Source: Anaerolineales bacterium (GTDB lineage: Bacteria; Chloroflexota; Anaerolineae; Anaerolineales; Villigracilaceae). Taken from it: 64,000 nucleotides of DNA. The notes under the pieces are model-generated. The model ran no database searches. It had not been told where the DNA came from and saw only the letters and a list, made by a program, of their open reading frames with translations. Positions 25,846 through 35,584 of this stretch are shown here, in pieces. Location: assembly GCA_016928525.1 (NCBI GenBank), contig JAFGKO010000386.1, positions 1 through 64,000 on the forward strand, read 5' to 3'. The position numbers and the translations under genes are program-made. Within the stretch, counting starts at the first letter, position 1; every line of letters begins with the position of its first letter.

Positions 25846-26670
25846 TTATATACGGGATGCGATGAAGACAAGCATGCCAACTATCGCACAGTAAATCGAA
25901 AAAATATACAGCGAACGGCGCGCCAGATAACTCAAGAGCCAGCGCACCGCAAACCAGCCGACAACTGCTGCCGTGATAAATCCGACCGCCAGCGCTGGCA
26001 GAAATTCCGTCAACCCCGGCATGCGGACGACGTCCAGCATCTCGTAGGCGCCCGCCGCCAGCATGACCGGCACCGACATCAGGAACGCAAAGCGCGCCGC
26101 GGACGGGCGGTCGAAGCCGCGGAACATGCCGCCGGAGATGGTCGAACCGGAGCGTGAAGCGCCCGGAAAAACCGAAATTATCTGGAAAAGCCCGACCGCC
26201 AACGCATCCAGCCAGGTCATCGAGTCGAGTTGACGGTCTTTTCTGGTCAACCATTCGGCCAGAGTCAACAAAATGGCCGCGGCAAACAGGCGGATGGCCG
26301 CTTGCAACAAGGGAAGCCTGAACAGCGCCTCGACTGCATCCTTCAGCAAATAACCCGCCAGCAGCGCCGGGATCGTGGCGATGAGGATATACCAGCCCAT
26401 TTTTGCGTTTGGGGGCAACGTCTTAAAATCGCGCAGGCCACCCAGGTTTTTGAGTGTATCCGCAAGAATGGATAACAAGTCTTTCCAAAAGTAAATCAGC
26501 AGGGAAACGATCGTCCCGATCTGGATCAGCACCAGGAACGAGAACATGCCATCGTCAGCCGGCAGGCCGAACAACGTCTGGCCGATCAGCAAATGCGCGG
26601 TGGACGAGACCGGGATGAATTCGGTCAGGCCCTGGATGATGCCGAGCAGAAAGGCGTGAAAAAAAGTCAT
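25846..26670 (-). CDS. uppP: Undecaprenyl-diphosphatase
   Basis: Dephosphorylates undecaprenyl diphosphate to recycle the lipid carrier for peptidoglycan and other wall polymers; its loss confers bacitracin sensitivity in other bacteria. The 274 residues hold about eight TM helices and both family motifs: GLTEFIPVSSTAHLL near the N-terminus and FPGASRSGSTISGG near 165, with catalytic Glu, His and Arg. GGAGAAAC precedes the ATG. It is the last gene of an operon reading from about 28485 (small protein, tgt, orphan, uppP). Confidence 0.95.
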   Translation of the reverse strand: MTFFHAFLLGIIQGLTEFIPVSSTAHLLIGQTLFGLPADDGMFSFLVLIQIGTIVSLLIYFWKDLLSILADTLKNLGGLRDFKTLPPNAKMGWYILIATIPALLAGYLLKDAVEALFRLPLLQAAIRLFAAAILLTLAEWLTRKDRQLDSMTWLDALAVGLFQIISVFPGASRSGSTISGGMFRGFDRPSAARFAFLMSVPVMLAAGAYEMLDVVRMPGLTEFLPALAVGFITAAVVGWFAVRWLLSYLARRSLYIFSIYCAIVGMLVFIASRI

Positions 26671-26682
26671 GTTTCTCCAATG

Positions 26683-27111
26683 CTATTTTAGTGTTTGCCA
26701 ACCATCCAGATACCGGAATTTGCTTTCAAAGCTCTTGGTCATTCCAAATTGTCCAAAATAGATGACTGCATACATCAAGCTTTCCCCAATGAAACTCTCC
26801 GGAAAGATATTCCCTTTTGTTCCTTCCACATTCGCAATGATACATTCGCGCCTGGCAAGCATATCAATGACCAAAAGCAGGCAGTATCTGGGCGCGCCGG
26901 CTTCATCGGTCTCCTTCCATTCCTGAACAGCAAGGAAGCGTGATTCTGGAGACCATAAACAGACCTGCCCAAAAACCCGCTCTGCAAATGAGTATGGGAA
27001 TCCATCGATTGACAATGAGTAGCAGGCTTGATCGGCCTGGATTTCACCGACATAGGTCAAGATGGCTTTATACCTTTTATTCGGGGATGGGAGCATAATC
27101 GGTTTTGACAT
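26683..27111 (-). CDS. Orphan protein with a single propeller-like repeat
   Basis: 142 residues, no signal peptide or TM. The string CLWSPESRFLAVQEW resembles one blade of TolB/WD-like propellers (W-S-P-x-S-x-F-L-A), and the start PSPNKRYKAILTYV is similar. Alone it cannot form a propeller. It lies 12 nt after the tgt stop and 12 nt before uppP, so it is co-transcribed with them. Family and function are unknown. Confidence 0.6.
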   Translation of the reverse strand: MSKPIMLPSPNKRYKAILTYVGEIQADQACYSLSIDGFPYSFAERVFGQVCLWSPESRFLAVQEWKETDEAGAPRYCLLLVIDMLARRECIIANVEGTKGNIFPESFIGESLMYAVIYFGQFGMTKSFESKFRYLDGWQTLK

Positions 27112-27123
27112 TGGGTCTCAATC

Positions 27124-28272
<1,149 letters not shown>

Positions 28273-28275
28273 TCA

Positions 28276-28485
28276 TCAGTTCGAACGGGTTTTGTTCGAA
28301 AGGTAGGTGAGTGTAGCAGAAATGATCAGTTCTACCTTTTCGGGCACCAGACCGGTCTTCTCTGAGATTTTTCGAATAAGATCTTCTCTGCGATCTTTGT
28401 CACCTGTCATTGCCAACAGGGCCTGTACCCATACTTCAGGTTCGATTACAAAATCGTCATCCCAAGGTTCTTCATCATTTTGCAT
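28276..28485 (-). CDS. Small acidic protein with an HU-like helix pair
   Basis: 69 residues. The first 22 are strongly acidic (NDEEPWDDDFVIEPE). The C-terminal half (RREDLIRKISEKTGLVPEKV followed by a hydrophobic helix) resembles the N-terminal helical half of HU/IHF proteins, but the DNA-binding beta arm is missing. ATG 28485 has AAAGGA upstream; an upstream in-frame ATG at 28512 lacks one. It is encoded 24 nt before tgt on the same strand. It could be a dimeric regulator or a DNA mimic; this is speculation. Confidence 0.55.
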   Translation of the reverse strand: MQNDEEPWDDDFVIEPEVWVQALLAMTGDKDRREDLIRKISEKTGLVPEKVELIISATLTYLSNKTRSN

Positions 28486-28915
28486 GGCGTATTCCTTTTC
28501 TGATGAACTCAAATATAGGTTTTGAGTATCTTCTCAACAAGATGGGGGAAATGGGTGTTGTGGGCGGGCTGCGCCCGCCCACAACACCCATACCCCGATT
28601 TATTGAAAAGACACGTTTTGATTATAAGTGAGAAATTGAAACCGCAGGCCTGCTCCATCTGCAAGGCTATCGCATCTAAATTCGTTTTTCGGCTGTTTCC
28701 TCGAGTTTTTTATGACGCTTTGTCATATTTTTGTTACACTCTGAAATTTTAAGCCCCCAGCCAAAGGCAAATGGAAATCTTTGGCAAAGAGGAACTGGGA
28801 AAACTGAGTCAACTCCAACAAAAATCGCTTCAGATAACGCCATTTTCTCAATATTGGGCGGTTTCGAATGCCAAATTAGATGCGATTGCCCTAGCTCCAC
28901 CTGCAGTTTGGTTCT
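28486..28915. other. Non-coding gap with a strong hairpin
   Basis: About 430 nt with no gene I can support. It holds the 18-bp-arm hairpin at 28551-28591 and a smaller stem GCCAAAG...CTTTGGC around 28759-28783. It should also hold the promoter of the small-protein/tgt operon, but no clear -35/-10 pair stands out. Confidence 0.55.
28551..28591. repeat. Perfect hairpin with 18-bp arms
   Basis: TGGGTGTTGTGGGCGGGC (28552-28569), a 3-nt loop TGC, and its exact complement (28573-28590); one more flanking A-T pair extends it. No T-run follows on either strand, so it is not a textbook terminator. It lies upstream of the tgt operon and downstream of iorB on the same strand. Confidence 0.8.
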
Positions 28916-30922
28916 TTATGCCTTCAAATCCTCCGGGCGGATAGGAATATGCCGCACGCGCTTGCCCGTGGCCGCATAGACGGCATTCGCCACCGCCGGG
29001 GCAATCGGCGGGACGCCCATCTCGCCGATACCGGTCGGGCGTTCGTCGCTGTCGATGAGGTAGACTTCGACAACCGGCATTTCGTCCATGCGTAAGATCG
29101 GGTAATTATTGAAATTGCTCTGCTGGATGCGGCCATTCTCAAGCGTGGCTTCGGCCTTGAGAGCAGCAGTCAAGCCAAAGACAATGCCGCCCTCCATTTG
29201 CGCAGCGATGTTGTCCGGGTTGACCACCTTCCCGCAGTCCACAGCACAGACCACACGCTGCACACGCACCTTTCCGCTCTTATCCACAGAAATTTCCGCT
29301 ACCTGCGCCACATGCGTCACACCAAAGGTGGCATGGTAGGCCAATCCGCGCCCCCAACCGGCTGGCAACGGATCGCCCCAGTTTGCTTTCTCAGTCACCA
29401 GCTTGATCACATCTGCAGCGCGACCTTTGTACAATTCCAGGCGTAAATCGAGCGGGTCACGCCCTAAGGCCACTGTCATTTCGTCAATGAGACATTGGGT
29501 AGCGTAAGCAATGTCGAATTCGCCGACCGAGCGCCAGGATCCAGTGGGAACGCCTGAACCGCCCTTTGAATCGAGGCGCGGCAATTTGGTGGGTGACAAG
29601 CGAGCGCTGGCATACTGAATGCTCATGCCATGATAATAATCATGTTGAAGATCATCATCGCGCGTCCAAAAGACCTGCACAGGCGCGTTGATAGCCTGTG
29701 AAACCCGGGCCGCTTCTACCCCGTAATCGCTTTGCAGACGCCGGCCAAACCCACCACCCATCAACGTGACATGCACAGTGATATTTTTCTGCGAAATCCC
29801 CAGTGCTGCGCTGACATCGCGTTGCACTTTTTGCGGGTCCTGTGTAGGCGCCCAGACTTCACACACATCATCATACACGTAGGCTGTGCAATTCATCGGT
29901 TCCATCGTGGCATGCGCCTCATAAGGTATTTCATAAACCGCATCGATCTCGTTTTTTCCAAGCGAACCGGGTTTAGGCAAAGCCTCTAAAGCCGCAGTTC
30001 GCAACCCTTCACTGCTCAGATCAGCCTTATTGCCTTCATTCCAGGTGACATTCAACGCGCTTCGACCACGAATAGCAGCCCAGGTATTCTCTGCCACAAC
30101 GACAACGCTGCCATCCAATTCCATAATCTGGCGGACACCGGGCACGGCCAATGCTGCAGCCTCGTCATAGCTGGCAAAGCCGCCCCCAAAAACGGGGCAG
30201 CGAGCGATTACAGCAAAGGACATGTCCGGCAAGCGCACATCTACCCCGTAAATAGCCTTGCCAGTTATGATATCGGGCGTATCCCAATGACCAATGCCCA
30301 TCCCAACGATACGCAAATGCAATGGCTCCTTGACATCCACTCTCCAGGGTACCTTCAGACTGGCGGCAGCTTCGACCAGATCACCATATGCTATTTTCTG
30401 CTGTCCATCGGGGTGGATGACGTGCCCCGCTTCGGTCTGACATCGGTCTGCTTTCACGCCCCAGACCTGAGCCGCAGCCTCCACCAGCATCTGCCGCGCC
30501 GCAGCCCCCGCCTTCCGCATGTCATCGTAGTACGAGGAAATACTACGGCTGCCCCCCGTCGACTGGTCGCCATAGCGCGAGTCAGCAGGAGCCTGCTCTA
30601 TGCGAACATTCTCCCACTCAATATCCAGTTCATCGGCGACCAGCATCGCCAGGGCGGTGCGAATGCCCTGTCCCATCTCGGAGCGGAAGACGATCACGGT
30701 TAGGATTCCATTGTTATCAAGTCGAAGATAAATGTTGGGTTCCCAATCGAAAGGCGGACGAGGCGCAGGTGTGCCATCCGTCGGAGTAACAAGGGCAATT
30801 GTGGGCGTGGCAGATGCGGGAGCACATGCGTCCAGATAGATAGCCAATACCAGGCTGGCGCCCGTCGTGCCGGCCAGCTTGAGAAAGTCCCGCCGGGAGA
30901 GTTGGAGACGTCTCGTATTCAT
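28916..30922 (-). CDS. Molybdenum hydroxylase large subunit, IorB-like, with Tat signal
   Basis: 668 residues of the xanthine-oxidase/isoquinoline 1-oxidoreductase beta family, which bind the molybdopterin cofactor and hydroxylate aldehydes or N-heterocycles. The N-terminus has a twin-Arg signal SRRDFLKLAG followed by a hydrophobic stretch and LDAC, so it is exported folded and possibly lipidated. The active-site Glu lies in TGIGEMGVPP near the end. Other family strings are GGGFGRRLQSDYGVEAA and VDCGKVVNP. ATG 30922 has AGGAGG just upstream and follows the small subunit gene stop by 1 nt; a longer frame to 31021 overlaps that gene. Substrate unknown. Confidence 0.87.
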   Translation of the reverse strand: MNTRRLQLSRRDFLKLAGTTGASLVLAIYLDACAPASATPTIALVTPTDGTPAPRPPFDWEPNIYLRLDNNGILTVIVFRSEMGQGIRTALAMLVADELDIEWENVRIEQAPADSRYGDQSTGGSRSISSYYDDMRKAGAAARQMLVEAAAQVWGVKADRCQTEAGHVIHPDGQQKIAYGDLVEAAASLKVPWRVDVKEPLHLRIVGMGIGHWDTPDIITGKAIYGVDVRLPDMSFAVIARCPVFGGGFASYDEAAALAVPGVRQIMELDGSVVVVAENTWAAIRGRSALNVTWNEGNKADLSSEGLRTAALEALPKPGSLGKNEIDAVYEIPYEAHATMEPMNCTAYVYDDVCEVWAPTQDPQKVQRDVSAALGISQKNITVHVTLMGGGFGRRLQSDYGVEAARVSQAINAPVQVFWTRDDDLQHDYYHGMSIQYASARLSPTKLPRLDSKGGSGVPTGSWRSVGEFDIAYATQCLIDEMTVALGRDPLDLRLELYKGRAADVIKLVTEKANWGDPLPAGWGRGLAYHATFGVTHVAQVAEISVDKSGKVRVQRVVCAVDCGKVVNPDNIAAQMEGGIVFGLTAALKAEATLENGRIQQSNFNNYPILRMDEMPVVEVYLIDSDERPTGIGEMGVPPIAPAVANAVYAATGKRVRHIPIRPEDLKA

Positions 30923-30923
30923 C

Positions 30924-31382
30924 TCAAGCCTCCTGCGCCGCGCGATGGATGGCTGCCCGAACCCGCTGGTAAGTTCCGCAACGACACAGCACGTTCGCCA
31001 TGGCGGCATCGATATCCTCATCGCTTGGATGCGGATTCTTCTCCAGCAGGGCGGCAGCGTTCATGAGCTGGCCGGGCTGGCAGTACCCGCACTGCGTGAC
31101 GCGCTCCGCCTGCCAGGCTTTTTGCAGCGGATGATCGCCATTTTCAGATAGGCCTTCGATAGTTGTGACCGATTTCCCGGCCACAGCGGAAAGCGGCGTA
31201 ACACACGAACGAGTCGGCTCGCCTTCAACCAACACAGTACAGGATCCACACAAACCCGCACCGCAACTGTATTTCGTGCCGGTCAAGCCCAGCAGATCGC
31301 GCAAAGCCCACAGCAGGGGCATCTGTGCATCGGCCTCCAGGTTATATGGCTGGCCGTTGATTTGCAATTCAATAGGTGGCAT
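30924..31382 (-). CDS. 2Fe-2S small subunit, IorA-like
   Basis: 152 residues with the two [2Fe-2S] clusters of the xanthine-oxidase family: the plant-type site CGAGLCGSC plus C in RSCVTPL, and the helical site [10 protein letters not shown] with CRCGTYQR. It passes electrons from the molybdenum subunit encoded directly downstream. It has no Tat signal of its own and probably rides out with the large subunit. ATG 31382 has AAGGGA upstream; a longer frame starts at 31406. No cytochrome subunit follows, so the electron acceptor is unknown. Confidence 0.9.
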   Translation of the reverse strand: MPPIELQINGQPYNLEADAQMPLLWALRDLLGLTGTKYSCGAGLCGSCTVLVEGEPTRSCVTPLSAVAGKSVTTIEGLSENGDHPLQKAWQAERVTQCGYCQPGQLMNAAALLEKNPHPSDEDIDAAMANVLCRCGTYQRVRAAIHRAAQEA

Positions 31383-31567
31383 TTTGGTTCCCTTCGAAAG
31401 GTGCATGTTCTCTTATCTGCACTTAGAGTGCGTCGCGGAGAGAGCAGTTGTTTTTGGACAGCAAAGATGAGTTCAAATACTGGGTTAATTATACTTTAAC
31501 CACTGATTCTGCTAAATCATTGCTCTTCACGTATTTACGTGATAAACTCGTGTTGCGGAGGCATATG

Positions 31568-31804
31568 ATGGAGACCCAAAATATTACGCTTTCCTTACCC
31601 AAAAGCGCTTTACGCAAGGTCAAATTGATGGCTGCTAAGCGCAACTCATCCATTTCCCGCTTGGTGACGGATGCCATAGAAAAAATGTTGGCAGAAGAGA
31701 CCAATTACGAAGAAGCAAAAAAACGCCAGGTTGCCCTGATGAAAATGGGCTTCGATCTGGGTTGGCAAAAACCTAAGAGCAGGGACGAACTTCATGAACG
31801 ATAA
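31568..31804 (+). CDS. Ribbon-helix-helix antitoxin (VapB-like)
   Basis: 78 residues. The strand ITLSLPKSALRKVKLMA and helices SSISRLVTDAIEKMLAEE form a ribbon-helix-helix DNA-binding domain, followed by a charged tail that would wrap the toxin. Two adjacent ATGs exist (31565, 31568); GGAGG suits the second. The gene overlaps the downstream PIN-toxin gene by 11 nt, the normal antitoxin-first order. It probably represses its own promoter. Confidence 0.78.
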   Translation: METQNITLSLPKSALRKVKLMAAKRNSSISRLVTDAIEKMLAEETNYEEAKKRQVALMKMGFDLGWQKPKSRDELHER

Positions 31805-32222
31805 TTCAAATTTTCAATTCGTCGATTCCAATATTTTGGTTTATGCCTATGACAACACACAAGGTGATAAACATCAAATAGCGATTACATTGCTTGAAAA
31901 CCTTTGGGCAGCTGGCGTCGGTTGTTTGAGTGTTCAAGTATTACAAGAGTTTTATTACAATATCACCCATAAATCCGCTAAACCACTTGCTCCGGCAATG
32001 GCTGCGCAAGTTATCGAAGATTTCTCCGACTGGATTATCCATCGCCCGGGTATTCGGGATGTGCTGGCAGCCATTGAATTACTACAACGCCATAATATCT
32101 CCTTTTGGGATGCAATGATCCTGCGATCTGCCCAGCAATGCAACTGTAGCAGGCTATTGACCGAAGATCTTTCAAATGGTCAAAGGTACGAAAATGTGAC
32201 CGTCATCAACCCGTTTGCATGA
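31794..32222 (+). CDS. vapC: PIN-domain toxin (VapC-like)
   Basis: 142 residues of the PIN ribonuclease fold. The acidic metal-site residues are in place: Asp11 in FVDSNILVYAYD, Glu in SVQVLQEFYYN, Asp in SFWDAMIL and Asp in LLTEDLSNG. VapC toxins cut tRNA or rRNA when released from VapB. The gene overlaps its antitoxin and, through ATGA, the start of the DUF2723 gene, so transcription may run through into that gene and recJ. Confidence 0.85.
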   Translation: MNDNSNFQFVDSNILVYAYDNTQGDKHQIAITLLENLWAAGVGCLSVQVLQEFYYNITHKSAKPLAPAMAAQVIEDFSDWIIHRPGIRDVLAAIELLQRHNISFWDAMILRSAQQCNCSRLLTEDLSNGQRYENVTVINPFA

Positions 32223-33820
32223 CCCTAAGCACATCGTTTTCCATGTCTGAAACGCAAAAGCATTTATTCCCCATCTCCCGCCTCGACATCCTCTTCGCCT
32301 TCATCATCGGCGCCCTGAGCCTGGCGCTCTACGTCCGTACGCTGGCACCGTCCTTACTGTATGGGGACATCGCCGAGTTCCAGACGCTCTCCTACACACT
32401 GGGGATGACACACGCCAGCGGCTACCCCACGCAGATCATCTTCGGCAAGCTGTTCACTTTCCTGCCGTTCGGGGACATCGCCTATCGCGTCAACCTGATG
32501 TCGGCCTTCTTCGGCGCGCTGGCTGTCGCGAACGTCTACCTGATCGTGCGCCTGATAGGCGGCTGGCGAGCGGCGGGGCTGCTGGCCTCCTTCGCGCTGA
32601 CGACCAGCGTTTTCTTCTGGCGGCGGACGATCGTCGCCGAATCGTACGGGCCGGCCGCCGGGATGCTGTCCATCGTGTGGCTATCTGCCCTGCTCTGGCG
32701 GCGCACGGACCAATGGGGCTGGCTCACCCTGGCCGGGCTGGCGGGCGGACTGAGCCTGGGTATCCATAGCACGGTCATCATGACGGGCGCATCGGTCCTG
32801 GTCTACATGCTTTTGACGGCGCGCAAACGGTCCGCGTGGATTAGCGCCGCCGCGGGCACAGTCCTTGGGCTGGTATTGACTTTTGCTTTCTTTATGTATC
32901 TCGACTACAATGACCCGCCCTCCAGCGTCTACAACACCACCTATCGCACCAACCTGAGCGAATTTGGCTTGAGTCCCGATGAATTCGATTCTCCTATCGA
33001 CCGCCTGCTGGAAATCTTCCCGGCGCAGAGCTTCTGGACGTTCTATTTCAGCGCCCCGCCCGAAGAGATAAATCGGCGGATTTTGGAATACTGCGACTCG
33101 TTCCCACTCTGGCAGGCGATCGGCATCATGGTAGGAGCTTTGGCGCTCTTTGTGATCTTTAAAGATAATCAATGGCGCTGGCGTGAAGGACTGTATCCGT
33201 TGATCGCGTTCGCCTTGATCTGGGTCTTTGCGGTCTCGGTGGAATTTTCGGTCTACCAGGAATTCTACGTACCTGTGGCGATCATCGTGCACGTCTGGCT
33301 GGGGATGGGCGCCAGCGTCCTGCTTGATAGCGTGGAATGGCCGCTTAAGCGCTGGCAGGTCATCGGTCCGGAACGAAGCGGGCTTCTCGTCAGCCTGCTG
33401 GGATTGGCCCTGGTCACGCTGTCTGCATGGAACGCGCGCAGCGACTTACGTCTGGCTGTCACAGAAGGCACGACTACCTTCATCCAGGAAGAAAAAATCT
33501 ACCCGCGCGACCCTGAGCGCGCTACGAAGGAAGGCCAGCGCATTTTGGGCCAGGTGGAAGATAATGCCATCCTGTTCGCCAACTGGGACCGGCTGTACTC
33601 CTACGTGTACACCGCTCACATCCTGGAGGGCCGCACAGGGATTGCGCTGCACCAGGTGCTTGCGCCGCCGGGGCCTGGATCGACCATGAAGGCTTATATC
33701 GACGCCAATATTGAGGCGCGCCCGGTCTACTTCACCCTGGATGTGCCTGGGCTGGAAGCCTACTACAATATCGAACAGATTGAGCCCCAACTTTTCCGTC
33801 TCACCAAAAAGGGACCATGA
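32219..33820 (+). CDS. DUF2723 membrane glycosyltransferase-like protein
   Basis: 533 residues with about ten TM helices. The N-terminal signature LAPSLLYGDIAEFQTLSY then GMTHASGYPTQIIFGKLF matches DUF2723 proteins, integral membrane proteins of the GT-C class related to eukaryotic TMEM260 O-mannosyltransferases. The conserved Asp in YGDIAEFQ sits where GT-C enzymes hold a catalytic acid. The C-terminal part lies outside. A second ATG at 32243 is possible; the 32219 start overlaps vapC by 4 nt. It overlaps recJ by 4 nt. Donor and acceptor are unknown. Confidence 0.82.
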   Translation: MTLSTSFSMSETQKHLFPISRLDILFAFIIGALSLALYVRTLAPSLLYGDIAEFQTLSYTLGMTHASGYPTQIIFGKLFTFLPFGDIAYRVNLMSAFFGALAVANVYLIVRLIGGWRAAGLLASFALTTSVFFWRRTIVAESYGPAAGMLSIVWLSALLWRRTDQWGWLTLAGLAGGLSLGIHSTVIMTGASVLVYMLLTARKRSAWISAAAGTVLGLVLTFAFFMYLDYNDPPSSVYNTTYRTNLSEFGLSPDEFDSPIDRLLEIFPAQSFWTFYFSAPPEEINRRILEYCDSFPLWQAIGIMVGALALFVIFKDNQWRWREGLYPLIAFALIWVFAVSVEFSVYQEFYVPVAIIVHVWLGMGASVLLDSVEWPLKRWQVIGPERSGLLVSLLGLALVTLSAWNARSDLRLAVTEGTTTFIQEEKIYPRDPERATKEGQRILGQVEDNAILFANWDRLYSYVYTAHILEGRTGIALHQVLAPPGPGSTMKAYIDANIEARPVYFTLDVPGLEAYYNIEQIEPQLFRLTKKGP

Positions 33821-35541
33821 CCCACACCAAAGTCCCCAGCATGGGGAAACGCTGGCTGATTCCCCCCGTTATCACCCCCGAGGCCGATAGCATGCTACAG
33901 GCCTTCCCGCCTGTGCTGCGGCAAATCCTGTTCAACCGTGGATACGCAACCGATGCCGAGGCGCGCGCTTTTCTGAAGGCCGAACCCAATTTCGACACCG
34001 ACCCCTTTCAAATGACCGATATGCAGGCCGCGGTCGAGCGCATCCGTTATGCATTAGAGCGTAACGAACCGGTCGCCATCTACGGCGATTACGACGTGGA
34101 CGGCGTCACATCCACCGCGCTGTTGGTGGATGTGCTGAACGCCCTTGGCGGGGAAGCCCGCGGCTATATTCCCAATCGATTCGACGAGGGCTATGGCCTG
34201 AACAACGAGGCCTTGTCCCAACTAAAGGACGACGGCGTCAAACTGGTCATCACAGTGGATTGCGGCATCCGCTCTCCGGACGAAACGCTGCATGCCCGGA
34301 CCATCGGCCTGGATCTCATTATCACCGACCATCACCACCCCTCGGAAGGTCCCCTTCCCCCTGCCCTGGCCGTCATCAATCCTAAACAACCAGGGGACGT
34401 CTACCCTGATAAAGACCTGGCGGGTGTGGGGATCGCCTACAAACTGGCGGAAGCGTTGGTTCAGAGACTTGGGACCTTAGTCGTTAGACTGGAGAGTCTG
34501 TTAGATTTAGTCGCCTTGGGGACAGTTGCGGATTTGGCTCCTCTGGTAGGCGAGAACCGCTTTCTCGTCCGCAGGGGATTGCGCCAGATGCGCGAAACGA
34601 CCCGGCAAGGGCTTTTCTCATTGGCTGCTGTCTCTGAATTGAACCTCGCGAAAATCAATGCCACCGACATCGGTTTCCGGCTCGGACCGCGCCTGAATGC
34701 AGCCGGTCGGTTAGACGAAGCACTTGCAGCCTACGAATTGCTGACTACCAAAGACGTCTTTCGCGCCGGGCAATTGGCCCAGCAACTGGACGTGCAGAAC
34801 CGCGAACGGCAGCGCATCACACGTGAAATGCAGGCGCAAGCCGAAGCGCTGGCCCTGGCCGATGAAACCGACGCTTTCCTGCTCTTCGCCGCGCATGAAG
34901 ATTTCAACGCGGGCGTGGTCGGGCTGGCCGCTTCGCGCCTGACGGAAATCTACTACCGACCGTCCATCGTGGCCCACATCGACACTGAAACTACGCGCGG
35001 CTCGTGTCGTTCCATCCCCGAGTTCCACATCACCGATGCGCTCGACCAATGCGCGGATATCCTCGTCCGGCACGGTGGTCACGCCGCCGCGGCTGGGTTC
35101 ACCGTCGAGAACAGCAAGTTGAACGAACTGGTTTCGCGCTTGAAAGCCATCGCAAAAGAGCAACTCAGCCAGCAGGATTTGCGTCCTACGTTGACCGCAG
35201 ATGCCGAAATCCCGCTTACCGAAGTGCGACCTGACCTGCTCGATAATCTCAAATACCTGGAACCGACCGGCTACGGCAACCCCGACGCGGTCTTTGTGGC
35301 ACGGGATGTAAGGGTAAAGTCCGCGCGTACCGTCGGTGCAGAAGGCAAGCATTTGAAAATGACGCTCGAAGATGAGAGCAGTATGACCCACGACGCAATT
35401 GGCTTCCGCCTCGGGCAGCTCCAGCCGGAATTGCCTGAGCGCGTGGATCTGATGTTCACCTACGAGATCAACGAGTTCAACGGGCGGGTGAACTATCAGT
35501 TGAATTTGAAGGATGTGAAAGCAGCGGGGGTTCCGGATTAA
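33817..35541 (+). CDS. recJ: Single-stranded-DNA-specific exonuclease RecJ
   Basis: A 5'-3' ssDNA exonuclease of recombination and repair. The 574 residues show the DHH phosphoesterase motifs: YGDYDVDGVTSTAL (two metal Asp), VDCGI and ITDHHHPSE, then a DHHA1 domain with CRSIPEFHITDAL and GGHAAAAGFT, and a C-terminal OB domain (GNPDAVFVARDV). All catalytic residues are present. Length is normal for RecJ of this type. Its start overlaps the DUF2723 stop by 4 nt. Confidence 0.95.
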   Translation: MTHTKVPSMGKRWLIPPVITPEADSMLQAFPPVLRQILFNRGYATDAEARAFLKAEPNFDTDPFQMTDMQAAVERIRYALERNEPVAIYGDYDVDGVTSTALLVDVLNALGGEARGYIPNRFDEGYGLNNEALSQLKDDGVKLVITVDCGIRSPDETLHARTIGLDLIITDHHHPSEGPLPPALAVINPKQPGDVYPDKDLAGVGIAYKLAEALVQRLGTLVVRLESLLDLVALGTVADLAPLVGENRFLVRRGLRQMRETTRQGLFSLAAVSELNLAKINATDIGFRLGPRLNAAGRLDEALAAYELLTTKDVFRAGQLAQQLDVQNRERQRITREMQAQAEALALADETDAFLLFAAHEDFNAGVVGLAASRLTEIYYRPSIVAHIDTETTRGSCRSIPEFHITDALDQCADILVRHGGHAAAAGFTVENSKLNELVSRLKAIAKEQLSQQDLRPTLTADAEIPLTEVRPDLLDNLKYLEPTGYGNPDAVFVARDVRVKSARTVGAEGKHLKMTLEDESSMTHDAIGFRLGQLQPELPERVDLMFTYEINEFNGRVNYQLNLKDVKAAGVPD

Positions 35542-35547
35542 CTCTCG

Positions 35548-35581
35548 AACCTGACAGGTTTCCAAAACCGGTCAGGTTTTT
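35548..35581 (+). terminator. Rho-independent terminator after recJ
   Basis: CCTGACAGGTTT and AAACCGGTCAGG pair over 12 bp with one mismatch around a CCA loop, and a run of five T follows immediately. It lies between the convergent recJ and TolB-like genes. Confidence 0.8.
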
Positions 35582-35584
35582 GCC

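Noticed and set aside
28676..28979. Short frames on both strands in the gap between tgt operon and iorB
   Set aside because: They overlap each other, have no ribosome-binding site and no domain; more likely non-coding.
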